Of a stretch of 51,672 nucleotides of DNA, positions 1 to 9,077 are shown piece by piece. Each line of letters begins with the position of its first letter. The stretch's first letter is position 1. The notes under the pieces were generated by a model. The model ran no database searches. It saw only the letters and a program-made list of their open reading frames with translations, and was not told where the DNA came from. The position numbers and the translations under genes were made by a program. The DNA is from Deltaproteobacteria bacterium (lineage in GTDB: Bacteria; Desulfobacterota; Desulfobacteria; Desulfobacterales; SURF-15), in assembly GCA_019309565.1 (NCBI GenBank), contig JAFDFZ010000021.1:1-51672 (forward strand), read 5' to 3'.

Positions 1-10
1 TGTTTATAAG

Positions 11-2365
11 TTAATTATACACATAACATATATTGGCATGACCTATAGTCAGGGACGCTGTCCTCTCCCCAGCGGCGTTAGGACCTTTGGACTCCATGGG
101 AATCCAGGCTAATGGCGATTCTGTGATATTTAGGAAAGCGGATTGCTTCACCGAAAAAGCATCCTGCGGCTTTCTTTTGGCTAATGCATTTGCCTTTTCT
201 GAAGAGGATTTAGGTCCAATTAACCGATACGCTGTAATCATGTGCTCGGGTTTTGGTAATAAATTACGAAGGGTAAAAAGAACAATATTAACAACTTCGC
301 CGCTGATTTCGGCAAACGCACGCGGTCCTAAATGTGCAATAGTTTCAATCGTCGATTCTCGCAGGAGCCCCTGGAACCTATCTTTCGCCTTCTTTAGCTT
401 TTCTTCAGGCAGTGCACGAAGGTTGACAAAGCTACGGAGAAACATCCAGCTTTGCTGAGTTACCATTCCGACATACCCATTTTGTCTGGATAGTTCTATA
501 CAGCGGAGAATAAAAGCGGCGTATAGGTCCCTCTTTCCCTGGGGATAAGCTTTAGCGACAAATTTCTTGAGCCTATCCCCCATATTCTTGCTGCCCATAT
601 AAGGCGGATTGGTATAAACCACATCATACCGCTGCATACTGAACCTGGCGAAATCAAAGCCTCGCTCTGCATCGGCAGCCATTATGGCCTCTTCAGCTAA
701 TCCATCGGCAGCCATTATGGCCTCTTCAGCTAATCCGTCCTGTCTCGCCTTTTGATAAAAGGCATCAAGTTCTTTTTCGATCACTGGCCCGAGCCGATCA
801 AAGAAGGTTTCGTCTGTGATTTCCTGCTCAAAAGGCAGCCCTTGCTGTTTTGGTTTTTCAAGTTCAGGGAAAAGATTCATTTGCCCTTTCCCGGCTTCAG
901 CCTGGGCTATCCATTGCTTCTTCTCCTCTTGAATAATCTGTTGCATCTCATCTTCGATGCGAAGGAGCGATCCAAACTCATCCAGATTTTTTAGCTGGAT
1001 ACCCAGGGCAGCCAGGACCCTGGCCACACTATGCTTCCCATTTTCTTCTAAGTTCTGGATGAATTGAAACCAGGCATCAGATTCAAATGGAGCGCTATTG
1101 GCCACCACTAAATTTAGATGATTGATGGATCCCTCATAGCCCGACTCACGAGCTTTCATCACAAGTACCAAAGAGGCGAGCTGAATGGATCGGGCATCTA
1201 TATCAATGCCAAACAGGTTGTGGTCTAAAATGGCGGCGGGAATATCCTTTTTATCTTGTACCGAAGGAACATCCGGCCATCCGGGCTGTCCGGTATTTTC
1301 GAGTTCTTCTTTATACATATCCAATAGAAGGTCAAACGCAACTAAATGGAAATGGCCGCTTCCAACCGCAGGATCCATCAGCTTTATCTCTATCGCTTTC
1401 TTCAGCTCCCTTTCTATGGGCGGATTTTCCTCTGGAGGTTTTACATAATAAGCCCAATTTTCGCAGAGTTTAGAATCGGGGTGCATCTCCATCCATAAAC
1501 GGCCGAGGCTATTCTGGACCAAATATTCCACCATATAGTGCTCGGTGTAAATCTGTGTCACGGGGATGATGTCATCTTTTTCAATCTTCTTTTTCTTCTT
1601 GGAAGCGGCTTCAAACACCTGGTCTTTCTCTTTAGTCTGGAAATATTGGTAAACCCAGCCAAGAAAGTCAGGCGATGTAAAAGGACTGGGAGTTGATGAT
1701 TTGTCCAGTTCTTGAATTTTTCGGAGAATGGTATTGAGTGCTGAAGGCGATGGCCAGATGAGACCATGATCGTGCTCAGGATCGAAAAGGACTTTGATTT
1801 CCCGGGTAAGCTGCCTGCAGGCATCAGCTATGGCCTCACATTGAAGGTCATATAGCTTAGCGGTCTGCCAATTCTCTGGATTCTTACCCTTGATGAGCCA
1901 GGCCCTTCGCGGGAGCCCGCCATAGTCATCGAAGGGCGTGACCACATAATCAGGTTCACCTTGCTCATCCTTGAGCAAGCCTCTGGCTTCCATGCACCTA
2001 AGACCTAAAAGGCGGTTGATCCATGTATAGCACGTCTGGCGTATATAGGACCTCATGCCGCGGCGCAGGGCGGCCCTCTCAGAGAGTTTGCCAAATATAG
2101 AGACCTCACGCTTAATGGCAGCGCAGATTCTCTCTCTTTTCTTTTTTTCCTCATCCGTTAGGTACTCAGGAGCGCTTTCACTTTTAAGAGACTCGGGCTT
2201 ATTTACATAAATGCCATATCTTGAGAGTTGCCTTGAGATATCACCGCCGGGAGGAATAGGTTCACCTGTATTAGGATCAAACTCGCCCTCCAATAGTTCC
2301 CTTAATTCAAGAACCACTGACTTAACTGCTTTCTTGGTTTCAGAATTCAGACCGTAGCTGCTCAT
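11..2365 (-). CDS. pglX: BREX adenine-specific DNA methyltransferase PglX, C-terminally truncated
   Basis: N6-adenine methyltransferase of the BREX phage-resistance system, which methylates host DNA so that it is told apart from phage DNA. Seen: SAM-binding motif DPAVGSGHF near residue 330 and catalytic NPPY near residue 586, within a long helical protein typical of PglX. The gene overlaps brxC by 4 bp and is last in the visible brxA-brxB-brxC-pglX order. Oddities: the frame stops after 784 residues whereas BREX-1 PglX is usually about 1,150-1,200. Family-like sequence appears to end at about ESPLAW, and the last ~28 residues look unrelated, so the C-terminal target-recognition part is missing or displaced by a frameshift, deletion or insertion. 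An in-frame 11-residue tandem duplication lies near residues 544-565. Identity is confident; whether the enzyme works is doubtful. Confidence 0.85.
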   Translation of the reverse strand: MSSYGLNSETKKAVKSVVLELRELLEGEFDPNTGEPIPPGGDISRQLSRYGIYVNKPESLKSESAPEYLTDEEKKKRERICAAIKREVSIFGKLSERAALRRGMRSYIRQTCYTWINRLLGLRCMEARGLLKDEQGEPDYVVTPFDDYGGLPRRAWLIKGKNPENWQTAKLYDLQCEAIADACRQLTREIKVLFDPEHDHGLIWPSPSALNTILRKIQELDKSSTPSPFTSPDFLGWVYQYFQTKEKDQVFEAASKKKKKIEKDDIIPVTQIYTEHYMVEYLVQNSLGRLWMEMHPDSKLCENWAYYVKPPEENPPIERELKKAIEIKLMDPAVGSGHFHLVAFDLLLDMYKEELENTGQPGWPDVPSVQDKKDIPAAILDHNLFGIDIDARSIQLASLVLVMKARESGYEGSINHLNLVVANSAPFESDAWFQFIQNLEENGKHSVARVLAALGIQLKNLDEFGSLLRIEDEMQQIIQEEKKQWIAQAEAGKGQMNLFPELEKPKQQGLPFEQEITDETFFDRLGPVIEKELDAFYQKARQDGLAEEAIMAADGLAEEAIMAADAERGFDFARFSMQRYDVVYTNPPYMGSKNMGDRLKKFVAKAYPQGKRDLYAAFILRCIELSRQNGYVGMVTQQSWMFLRSFVNLRALPEEKLKKAKDRFQGLLRESTIETIAHLGPRAFAEISGEVVNIVLFTLRNLLPKPEHMITAYRLIGPKSSSEKANALAKRKPQDAFSVKQSAFLNITESPLAWIPMESKGPNAAGERTASLTIGHANICYVYN
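670..735. repeat. Perfect 33-bp tandem duplication inside pglX
   Basis: Two adjacent identical 33-bp units (670-702 and 703-735) encode the same 11 residues (GLAEEAIMAAD) twice in frame. It lies just upstream of the catalytic NPPY motif. It looks like a recent slippage or recombination duplication. Confidence 0.95.
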
Positions 2366-5300
2366 TGAATAATGACTTCCTCCACGCCTTCTCCAAACTG
2401 TTGTTGGAGTTCTTGTTTAAACTTCTCAGCAAGTTCATCCGCTTCTTCTTTTCGTATAATCATGCCTCTTGCTATGACCTTTGGCCGCCAGGTTCGCATC
2501 TTGGGTTTAGGAACTGGCTTACCTTTATCTTCTTCATCTTCAGATTTTCTTGTTAGTTGCTGAATATCTGTAAGTATATCTGCCAATAACCCGCTGACAG
2601 TTCCTACCCGACCCGCCAGGGCATCCAGGGAAGCGGCCTGGTCGGCATCCAGTAACTCTTTAAGTGTCCCGATAGGATGCTTTGATATTCCCGCCCTTGC
2701 CAATCCTTGAGCACCAAACCACCTTGATATAACAACTTCCTGTTTATCAGATGGCAAGAAAGAAAATTCAGGCCGTTTCTGCACGCTCTGTTCAAGTTTT
2801 TGGAGCTCTTTGGCAAATGCCTCTCTATACTCCTTATAAGCTGAACGATAAGCGTTTTCCACTACTGCACGATAGTTCTGGAAATCGGCCCATTTGGAGA
2901 CGACCTGACGGTTTTTAATGAGATGTCTAAGTTGATTTGTTGCTTCAGCTATTGAACCGTCCTTGTCTCTTTGTTTAAGTATCTGAGAGGCTTCAGCCCT
3001 GGTAATAAGGGGCAACGCGTGCTGAAGGGCAATTTTGTTGCTCTCAACAAAATTTCTTACTTCGATTACCTTCTCATGAAGTTCCTTGAGTTCATCCTGA
3101 TTATCCAAGATCCACCTAACGAGTTCCTGGGGCTTGTTTTTGGCTTTTGAAGCCTCAAGCAGTTGAGATTTCGCCTGGGTGGGATTTGGCAGTGGTAATC
3201 CCTGAGCAATAAAATCCGCAAGAGTTGTCTTAAAATGTTCGAGTCCCATTCGATAGTCTATGAACTGAAGGAAAATATCATTTACGCTTTCGGTTATACG
3301 CTCAATCTGAAGCGTATTTTTACAAAAAAGATAAGCGGTCTGGATCTCCTCAGGAGTGAGGATATCTGTAACCTTCCCAATTTCCAGTGCATCGAATGAG
3401 CTGATCTTTGAAAAAACTTTATAAGCATCCTGCAATTGACGGAAATCATAAACAGGATTACCTTTGTGGGTAATCTCTATCTGGCCGCATCGAAAAAGAA
3501 CAGCCAAACCAAGCTGTATGACGGATCGGGGCCAACCGTAAGGAATATCCTGGAGTTTCTGTCTGATGTCCTGGGCTTTAACAATGGCCTGAGTATTCTC
3601 TAATACAGTCAGTACATCCAGCATTTCACTGACCATCCCGGTCTGTGACCTTATGTGTCCTTGAGCATCAACCAGGTTAAGATTCCTAATTCCGTCTAAT
3701 GTAGAGAGGTTTCCGGCAGGATTGAAGATAGCTTTATAAACAGCATCCCTGTCATCATAAGTCTTGTCCGCAAGGTGAAAACGATCAAAAAGGGCTGGGA
3801 TAACGACTTTCCCTGCTATGGGGAGGATCTTCTTCAGGGAGTCTGCCTGGAGATCCCGCAAGTTGTGTTCCTCGCCGGCGAACAACAAACGCCCCTCCAT
3901 GAAGGATTGGGCGATCAGTTCATCGGCCTTCTTTTGAGCGCGGGCAAGATCTGTATTCTTTTTGCGAACCGCATCTTTTGCAGCAGCTGAGATTTCATCA
4001 CGGTCTGCCTTGGGCTGGTAGTGGTTTATAGTGTCTTGAAGTGCTCTAATTTTACGAAGAATTTCTGCAAGTTCGACTTTGCCGGAATCATCGGCAACCC
4101 AATATACGGTCTTGCCCTGAGGGCCGTCTGCAAGGTTGGCAGTTCGAATCTGTTCAAGCTTTACGCCCGAAAGGGGACTATAAAGTTCCAGTTTGAGCGG
4201 TCCACTACCAGGTGGTGATATAACCTCTTCATCCAGCCTGGCTTCAAAACCGAAAAGGCCCATGCCGGAGGAACCGTATTTAAGCTGATACTGTTGAGTC
4301 CCATCTGTGATTTTATTGGCTGCCATGATAACTCGACCACGGTCTTTGATATCTCTTTCAAGATCGGGTATCCTGACTTTTCCTTTTCTGTCCTGGAAAT
4401 ATTGCTCAATCTCCCTCTCTTCCTGGCTCAAAAAGCGATAGGACTCTCCATCAAATGAGACCATGCTGGCTTCAACCAGTTTTTCCAGGCCCTTCGTGAC
4501 TTGCTCTCTGAGGGATGTTAAATTGGTATTTACATGGTCGGCCATGAGCTTTGCTATTGTATCGGATGTTTGTGATATCCAGCCCTTTTCCTCCAATCGT
4601 TGGATGAGGTATAGGATTTTCAGTATTCTCGACGGCTGTGCAAAATCGGATGTATCACTCCAACCCAATTTTTGATCTGATTTATTGATCTCTCTTACCC
4701 CATGGGTTCCCAGGTGGTGAATGCTGGAAAGCTCACTTTCATTGGCATCAAACACTGCGTCAAATGGAACCAAGATGCCAAGATCCTCTTCAAATCTCTG
4801 GGCAACCGCCTCCTGTACGATTTGAATCATGCTACGTTCCGTGCCACTGAGGCGAGGCCCCCGCAAGGTGGCAAGGATATCCTGCGCAAGTTGAACCTGA
4901 TAGGCCAGCAGCGGGTAGTTGGCTGAAAATGACTTGGAGTTACTCGTGGGGTAAGTAATGCCCCTTGTCTGAAGGTTTTCAAGCTCGCTTAGCGGTCCTT
5001 CCCAATCCTGAAAATATTCATGAAGTTTCGTATCACCTGTGGGGTTCTTGACAAGTAGTCTCTCCTGAACGATTTTTAAGACATTCTGGCTTTTGAGATC
5101 TATCTTTACTCCAAACCGTGCATTAAGCTTGTTCATCTGGTCCCCTTTAATAATCCCCCCAATCGCCGCTGCCAGGTCTTCTTGAGATGTCATCACATGG
5201 AATATCCTGCCGTTTCCGACCATAGCACTTCTCTCTACAATACTCCGGATCTCTTCAATCCGCTCGCTGTTTGCAGCGATGAATTGACCTACTTCATCCA

Positions 5301-6150
5301 CAACAAAGAGTGCCAGGGGAATTCTGCCATCTCCCTCTTTAGCCTTGCGTTCAAGATATCTATTTATCTCTTCAACCAGACCTTCAGGAGACGCCACGTC
5401 CTCATCTTCTGCCTTTTCAATCCCCGCCTCTACATCCTCCTCGTTGCGATAGTAGGTTGGATCCACTTCCGGCAGGATCTGCATCAGGATGGCAGGGACT
5501 TTGTGAGTTGCCTGGCGTTCTTCCTCCCATTTACCCATTCCCTTTTCATAAACAGCGTGTTTAAACTTTTCATAAATACCCCGTTCATCAAGATCCCTCT
5601 CAATACGTGCTATCCATAAGCTGGAGGCGTACCCCAAACCTTCAAAAAATTTTCTTAAGAAGATATCAGATATCGAGTCGTGAACGCCTTTCTTAGCGGC
5701 TGTAATCTCAAAAACCACGAGGATTGGATCAGCGAGGCGGGAGAGCCTCGAAAGTTCCGCCTTGAGGTCTTTCTCTCCCTGGGTTACCGGTTCATGTGTT
5801 TGATAGAATAAATCAAGGGCTGGTAAGGAAGCTCCATGATATGTCAAAACTGGATTTTGGATCAAAGCAGCAATGAGTTTGGCTAAATGGCTCTTGCCTG
5901 TGCCAAAAAAGCCAGAAAGCCAACATCCATCAACAACCGCCTGAGGGATGCCGCCTCTTTGAAGCTCTTGCAATTGCCCTGATATGGCACGTACCAACTT
6001 TAATGCATCACTGGCGATCTCTTCGGTTATTACAAAGTCCCGAATATCCCCGTATAAGCGAGTGTCATCATCCACCTTAACAGTAGGATCTACCTTATCC
6101 CGTAGGAGATCCTTTTTGAGTACTTCCTTAACCTTAATATTAATAGCCAT
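2362..6150 (-). CDS. brxC: BREX P-loop ATPase BrxC
   Basis: Large AAA-type ATPase of the BREX system (about 1,260 residues, the normal size for BrxC/PglY). Seen: Walker A GFFGTGKSHLAK near residue 80 and a Walker B-like FVVDEVGQF near residue 285, followed by long helical regions and a basic, charged C-terminus. I place the start at the ATG at 6148-6150 (MAINIKVKEVL) because GGAGG lies eight bases upstream on the minus strand. A longer reading from 6189 would overlap brxB needlessly. BrxB stops one base before this ATG and pglX overlaps the 3' end by 4 bp, so the genes are tightly coupled. The exact role of BrxC in phage exclusion is not settled for the family. Confidence 0.92.
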   Translation of the reverse strand: MAINIKVKEVLKKDLLRDKVDPTVKVDDDTRLYGDIRDFVITEEIASDALKLVRAISGQLQELQRGGIPQAVVDGCWLSGFFGTGKSHLAKLIAALIQNPVLTYHGASLPALDLFYQTHEPVTQGEKDLKAELSRLSRLADPILVVFEITAAKKGVHDSISDIFLRKFFEGLGYASSLWIARIERDLDERGIYEKFKHAVYEKGMGKWEEERQATHKVPAILMQILPEVDPTYYRNEEDVEAGIEKAEDEDVASPEGLVEEINRYLERKAKEGDGRIPLALFVVDEVGQFIAANSERIEEIRSIVERSAMVGNGRIFHVMTSQEDLAAAIGGIIKGDQMNKLNARFGVKIDLKSQNVLKIVQERLLVKNPTGDTKLHEYFQDWEGPLSELENLQTRGITYPTSNSKSFSANYPLLAYQVQLAQDILATLRGPRLSGTERSMIQIVQEAVAQRFEEDLGILVPFDAVFDANESELSSIHHLGTHGVREINKSDQKLGWSDTSDFAQPSRILKILYLIQRLEEKGWISQTSDTIAKLMADHVNTNLTSLREQVTKGLEKLVEASMVSFDGESYRFLSQEEREIEQYFQDRKGKVRIPDLERDIKDRGRVIMAANKITDGTQQYQLKYGSSGMGLFGFEARLDEEVISPPGSGPLKLELYSPLSGVKLEQIRTANLADGPQGKTVYWVADDSGKVELAEILRKIRALQDTINHYQPKADRDEISAAAKDAVRKKNTDLARAQKKADELIAQSFMEGRLLFAGEEHNLRDLQADSLKKILPIAGKVVIPALFDRFHLADKTYDDRDAVYKAIFNPAGNLSTLDGIRNLNLVDAQGHIRSQTGMVSEMLDVLTVLENTQAIVKAQDIRQKLQDIPYGWPRSVIQLGLAVLFRCGQIEITHKGNPVYDFRQLQDAYKVFSKISSFDALEIGKVTDILTPEEIQTAYLFCKNTLQIERITESVNDIFLQFIDYRMGLEHFKTTLADFIAQGLPLPNPTQAKSQLLEASKAKNKPQELVRWILDNQDELKELHEKVIEVRNFVESNKIALQHALPLITRAEASQILKQRDKDGSIAEATNQLRHLIKNRQVVSKWADFQNYRAVVENAYRSAYKEYREAFAKELQKLEQSVQKRPEFSFLPSDKQEVVISRWFGAQGLARAGISKHPIGTLKELLDADQAASLDALAGRVGTVSGLLADILTDIQQLTRKSEDEEDKGKPVPKPKMRTWRPKVIARGMIIRKEEADELAEKFKQELQQQFGEGVEEVIIQ

Positions 6151-6151
6151 T

Positions 6152-6697
6152 TCATATCCTCCGTGCTTTATAGCCGAAGCCATCATCAATTCCTAAAAGC
6201 TTTAAATAAATCCCATCCTGATCAACCCCTGGATAAAGGAATATTATTTGGCCCCTCAAATTTCGGTTTTTTAAGTCTGAGAGAATTGTTGAAGTATGAA
6301 CGGATGGATAAAATATCCAGAGGCCGGTAACAAGACAGGTTTCAAGCGCTGGGTTATTTTGAAATGCTTCTAAAATAGACTCAAAAAGTATTTTGAGAAA
6401 TTCTTGCTGTTCATACTCCATAAACCGCCTCATAACGCGCGGAGAAAGGTCCTCAATTTTGGCACCTTCTGATGACGCATTTTTCCAAAACTGAAGCATC
6501 AGTGATTCTGTGGAGACGACTGCACATTTTCCATTCTGTATTTCAGGCTGAAGCTCTGCCAGTACCCTTTGTTCGAAAATGTGAATCAAATTAGGCGGAC
6601 ATACGGCAACGGCTGAAGGATCGAAATCGGAATTAACAGGATTTCTGCAGGCATCAACCGTGTCTTTTATCAGATCCTGGAGAGGTCTTTGGGACAT
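6152..6697 (-). CDS. brxB: BREX protein BrxB (DUF1788)
   Basis: 181-residue protein matching the DUF1788/BrxB family by size, by its place directly before brxC, and by sequence landmarks such as the late FLYPGVDQDGIYLKLLGI stretch, where family members carry a conserved tyrosine-proline-glycine. An AGGTGA ribosome-binding sequence lies upstream of the ATG. The stop codon is one base from the brxC start. Biochemical function is not established for the family; it is a core component in BREX type 1. Confidence 0.85.
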   Translation of the reverse strand: MSQRPLQDLIKDTVDACRNPVNSDFDPSAVAVCPPNLIHIFEQRVLAELQPEIQNGKCAVVSTESLMLQFWKNASSEGAKIEDLSPRVMRRFMEYEQQEFLKILFESILEAFQNNPALETCLVTGLWIFYPSVHTSTILSDLKNRNLRGQIIFLYPGVDQDGIYLKLLGIDDGFGYKARRI

Positions 6698-6725
6698 GAA
6701 TCACCTAAATATCTGATTATTTGGA

Positions 6726-6788
6726 GCACAGATAAACACGGATTTTATTCTTTTTTTATGATCTGTGCAAATCTTCGTTAATCCGTGT
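6726..6788. repeat. Imperfect interleaved inverted repeat at the brxA 3' end
   Basis: GCACAGAT (6726-6733) and ACACGGAT (6736-6743) are complementary to ATCTGTGC (6761-6768) and ATCCGTGT (6781-6788). Sequences of this cacagat/atccgtgt kind recur between genes in many genomes. Here the right part forms the last codons of brxA (NRTRINEDLHRS), so the BrxA tail may be repeat-derived. Confidence 0.6.
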
Positions 6789-7472
6789 CCTATTTAAAAT
6801 CTCGTTTGCTTTTGACGAGTTTCCTCCCCACCATTTTAAAGCCCAATGCTCAAGAATCTCATGCGAACCCGGAAATTCCCTTTTGGCGAGATGGACCGCA
6901 TAGCAGGATGCATTTTTCCCAATTGGTGGTGTGACAAATTTTTTGATTTTCTTACCCTTTGCTGCCCCGCAGTCCCTCAATAGCAATAAAAAGTGCTGGG
7001 CCATACGGACCTGAACATTTTCAGAACGATCGAGAAAAAACCTCTTGCCGAGATGGGCTCCCTTTAACTCCTTAATAAAAGCTATAATATTTTCAGATTG
7101 AACAGAGGGCTCCATGTTCCTCCTTACGAGATAAATTTCATTCCATAAGAATCTTAAGATCAGGTCATATTGCGCCCACCGTAATGTGGCAAGTTGAGCT
7201 AAATCATAATTCTCAGTTTGAGGAATTAGATTCCACCAGATCTGGAATAGGTCATCCTGGATATCAAATCTGTAACGGGCAAGCAGCTTACCCCATATTA
7301 CCTGGCATGATTGAATGGATGGTTTTAAAAGAACATTGTCATCAACAACCTTATTTCTTAAGTGATCATAAGTTGAATCTCTTCCTGAATTGGATACCAG
7401 AACGGTAAGTTCGGCAAGAAGCAGCCCTGAGGAGGCAAGGGTGGTTTTTAATTTCGGTTTTAGGTTATGCAT
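6756..7472 (-). CDS. brxA: Probable BREX protein BrxA (DUF1819)
   Basis: About 238 residues, first gene of the BREX operon. The pattern SSGLLLAELTVL, then LRNKVVDDNVLLKPSIQS, then a Q-W-RY-rich helical region resembles the DUF1819/BrxA family (a small helical DNA-binding protein in studied BREX systems). Position before brxB supports it. The open frame extends to 7586, but the first 38 residues of that reading are hydrophobic and unlike the family, so I prefer the ATG at 7470-7472. No clear Shine-Dalgarno precedes either start. The C-terminal residues come from a repeat. Assignment rests on context plus moderate similarity. Confidence 0.7.
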   Translation of the reverse strand: MHNLKPKLKTTLASSGLLLAELTVLVSNSGRDSTYDHLRNKVVDDNVLLKPSIQSCQVIWGKLLARYRFDIQDDLFQIWWNLIPQTENYDLAQLATLRWAQYDLILRFLWNEIYLVRRNMEPSVQSENIIAFIKELKGAHLGKRFFLDRSENVQVRMAQHFLLLLRDCGAAKGKKIKKFVTPPIGKNASCYAVHLAKREFPGSHEILEHWALKWWGGNSSKANEILNRTRINEDLHRS

Positions 7473-8025
7473 TGATTTAGCATTATTTAAGCCGATAAAT
7501 ATCAGGATTAAATTGAATGAGCTAAAAAAGGTACAGAAATATTGAATTAATAATTCATGGCTGCCTTTTAGAAAAACTAAAGCCAATTATTTTGGAAACT
7601 TAGTAAAAATAACCTAAAATTAGCTGCTAAGTCAAGGAATCCCCTGGCAATAACAGGAAATCTGTTAAAAAGTTTATCATATGGTTTTGACAGATCCGCT
7701 CACGCTGTCAGCATTTTTCAAAAGGATTTGGATAAACGGGATTTTTATTCCACAAACCCAGGGAAAATGAATTTATATGAAGAAAACCATCCGATTATCT
7801 GGTGAAGTTACATCCGCAATACAAACCACTTCACCCGATCTCAATATGCCAAGCTTTTCAGACCCCACCAGCGGTAACCTCAAATAGCAGCAAAAATGGG
7901 GGAAATAAAGGTTATTATAGGTTTATATTTTTTATTAATATAAATTAAATTCCTTGTAAAATATTAAATTGACAAATTCTAACATCTTCTGATAATCAAC
8001 CAACACAGATCGATTTTTTCGTTGT

Positions 8026-8083
8026 TTGAAGACCCTGCAGCCACTCTTAAGCGGGGCTGCAGGCTCTTCAATCCCCGAAGGGG
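8026..8083 (+). promoter_or_regulatory. Structured leader upstream of tupA: 17-bp hairpin plus second small hairpin
   Basis: The arms at 8026-8042 and 8055-8071 (TTGAAGAcCCTGCAGCC and its complement) pair over 17 bp with one mismatch around a 12-base loop. A second hairpin CCCC-GAA-GGGG follows at about 8073-8083. It ends 70 bp before the tupA ATG. It may be an mRNA leader structure or part of a repeat; the adjoining segment resembles 26707-26760 in reverse orientation. It does not match a riboswitch I can name. Confidence 0.5.
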
Positions 8084-8126
8084 TGCCAAAGCGCAATTCA
8101 ACAGGGCTCGCTGTTTCGGCTCAATT
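8072..8126 (-). repeat. Dispersed repeat, copy 1
   Basis: Read on the minus strand this segment (CGAAACAGCGAGCCCTGTTGA... to ...CCCCTTCGGGGATT) is clearly similar to 26707-26760 on the plus strand (CGAAACAGCGATCCCTCTTGA... to ...CCCCTTTGGGGATT). Both copies lie in intergenic DNA. Confidence 0.6.
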
Positions 8127-8153
8127 TATACGAGAACCTGGAAGATCTTATAG

Positions 8154-9062
8154 ATGAACAAAACAATAAACTGTTTGTTATCATTTCTATTGGTAATTTT
8201 CACTCTGTCTGATGATATTTATGGACAGGCTAGGATTCTTAAAATGTCCACAACAACCAGCACCGAGAATTCAGGCCTGTTGAACGTGCTTTTGCCGGAA
8301 TTTACAAAAGATACGGGTATCGAGGTGAAGGTTTTCGCAAAGGGCACCGGTGCGGCCATACGAGATGGCATGGACGGGAACGTGGATGTAATTTTCGTGC
8401 ACTGCAAGGAAAGAGAAGAAAAATTTGTTAAAGACGGATATGGTGCTTATCGGCTTGCCGTGATGCACAACGATTTTGTAATCCTGGGCCCGAAAGCAGA
8501 CCCGGCAAAAATTAAAGGAATCAGCGATGTGGCGGTTGCACTGAAAAAGATCGCCCAGGCCGGAGCGGGTTTTATCTCCCGGGGAGATGACAGCGGCACC
8601 CACAGCATGGAACAGATGCTGTGGAAGGCAAGCGGGGTGATGCTTAAAACAGAATCTTCAATCATGGTAACGGGAGGGAAAAAAAGGGTCATAACATTTG
8701 TTCATCCCCTGTCGCCCGACGGCTCCAGTAGGTGGTATTATTCCATCGGCCAGGGTATGGGTAAAACGCTTACCTTTGCTGAAGAAAAACAAGCCTATAC
8801 GCTTTCAGATCGGGGAACCTATATTCGGTATAAATATGGCCGAAACCAGGGGCTGGATCTTGAGGTCCTATGTGAATCAGACCCCAGGCTCTTCAACCCA
8901 TACGGGATACTTCCCGTAAACCCTAAGATGTTTCCTCATGTCAAATTTAAATGGGCCGATCGGTTTGCCAAATGGCTGGTATCGGAAAAGGCCCAGGCAT
9001 TGATTGCAAATTATAAAATCAAAGGCAGACAAGTATTTTTCCCTGATGCGATTCCCAGATAG
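8154..9062 (+). CDS. tupA: Tungstate ABC transporter substrate-binding protein TupA
   Basis: Periplasmic oxyanion-binding protein that captures tungstate for import. Seen: a hydrophobic N-terminal signal of about 25 residues ending near IYGQA, then the TupA hallmark STTTSTENSGLL (oxyanion-binding TTTS), then KGTGAAIRDGMDGNVDVIFVH and VMHNDFVILGP, all at family-typical positions. Length of 302 is larger than the usual ~270 but normal with signal and tail. It is followed at 15 bp by tupB. Tungstate rather than molybdate is inferred from the TTTST family motif. Tungstate would feed tungsten enzymes such as formate dehydrogenases or aldehyde oxidoreductases, none of which lies in this window. Confidence 0.9.
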   Translation: MNKTINCLLSFLLVIFTLSDDIYGQARILKMSTTTSTENSGLLNVLLPEFTKDTGIEVKVFAKGTGAAIRDGMDGNVDVIFVHCKEREEKFVKDGYGAYRLAVMHNDFVILGPKADPAKIKGISDVAVALKKIAQAGAGFISRGDDSGTHSMEQMLWKASGVMLKTESSIMVTGGKKRVITFVHPLSPDGSSRWYYSIGQGMGKTLTFAEEKQAYTLSDRGTYIRYKYGRNQGLDLEVLCESDPRLFNPYGILPVNPKMFPHVKFKWADRFAKWLVSEKAQALIANYKIKGRQVFFPDAIPR

Positions 9063-9077
9063 CTTTCAGGAGGTTTC

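Larger units (their letters stand above)
7473..8153. other. Intergenic region between divergent brxA and tupA
   Basis: About 680 bp without a convincing gene. It is AT-rich around 7900-7990. A 36-codon ATG frame at 7778-7888 has no recognisable product. The 3' part holds the tupA leader with a long hairpin and a dispersed repeat. Promoters for both divergent operons should lie here, but I cannot assign -35/-10 boxes with confidence. Confidence 0.6.

Noticed and set aside
670-735. CRISPR-like direct repeat
   Set aside because: Only two adjacent units without spacers; it is an in-frame coding duplication.
6189-6189. Upstream ATG start for brxC
   Set aside because: It lacks a ribosome site and overlaps brxB; the start at 6150 has GGAGG at ideal spacing.
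7778-7888. 36-codon ATG frame in the brxA-tupA gap
   Set aside because: No ribosome-binding site of note and no recognisable sequence; likely chance.
8072-8126. A molybdenum/tungsten-cofactor riboswitch before tupA
   Set aside because: Position is tempting, but I could not match the known conserved bases, and a related block occurs elsewhere as a repeat.
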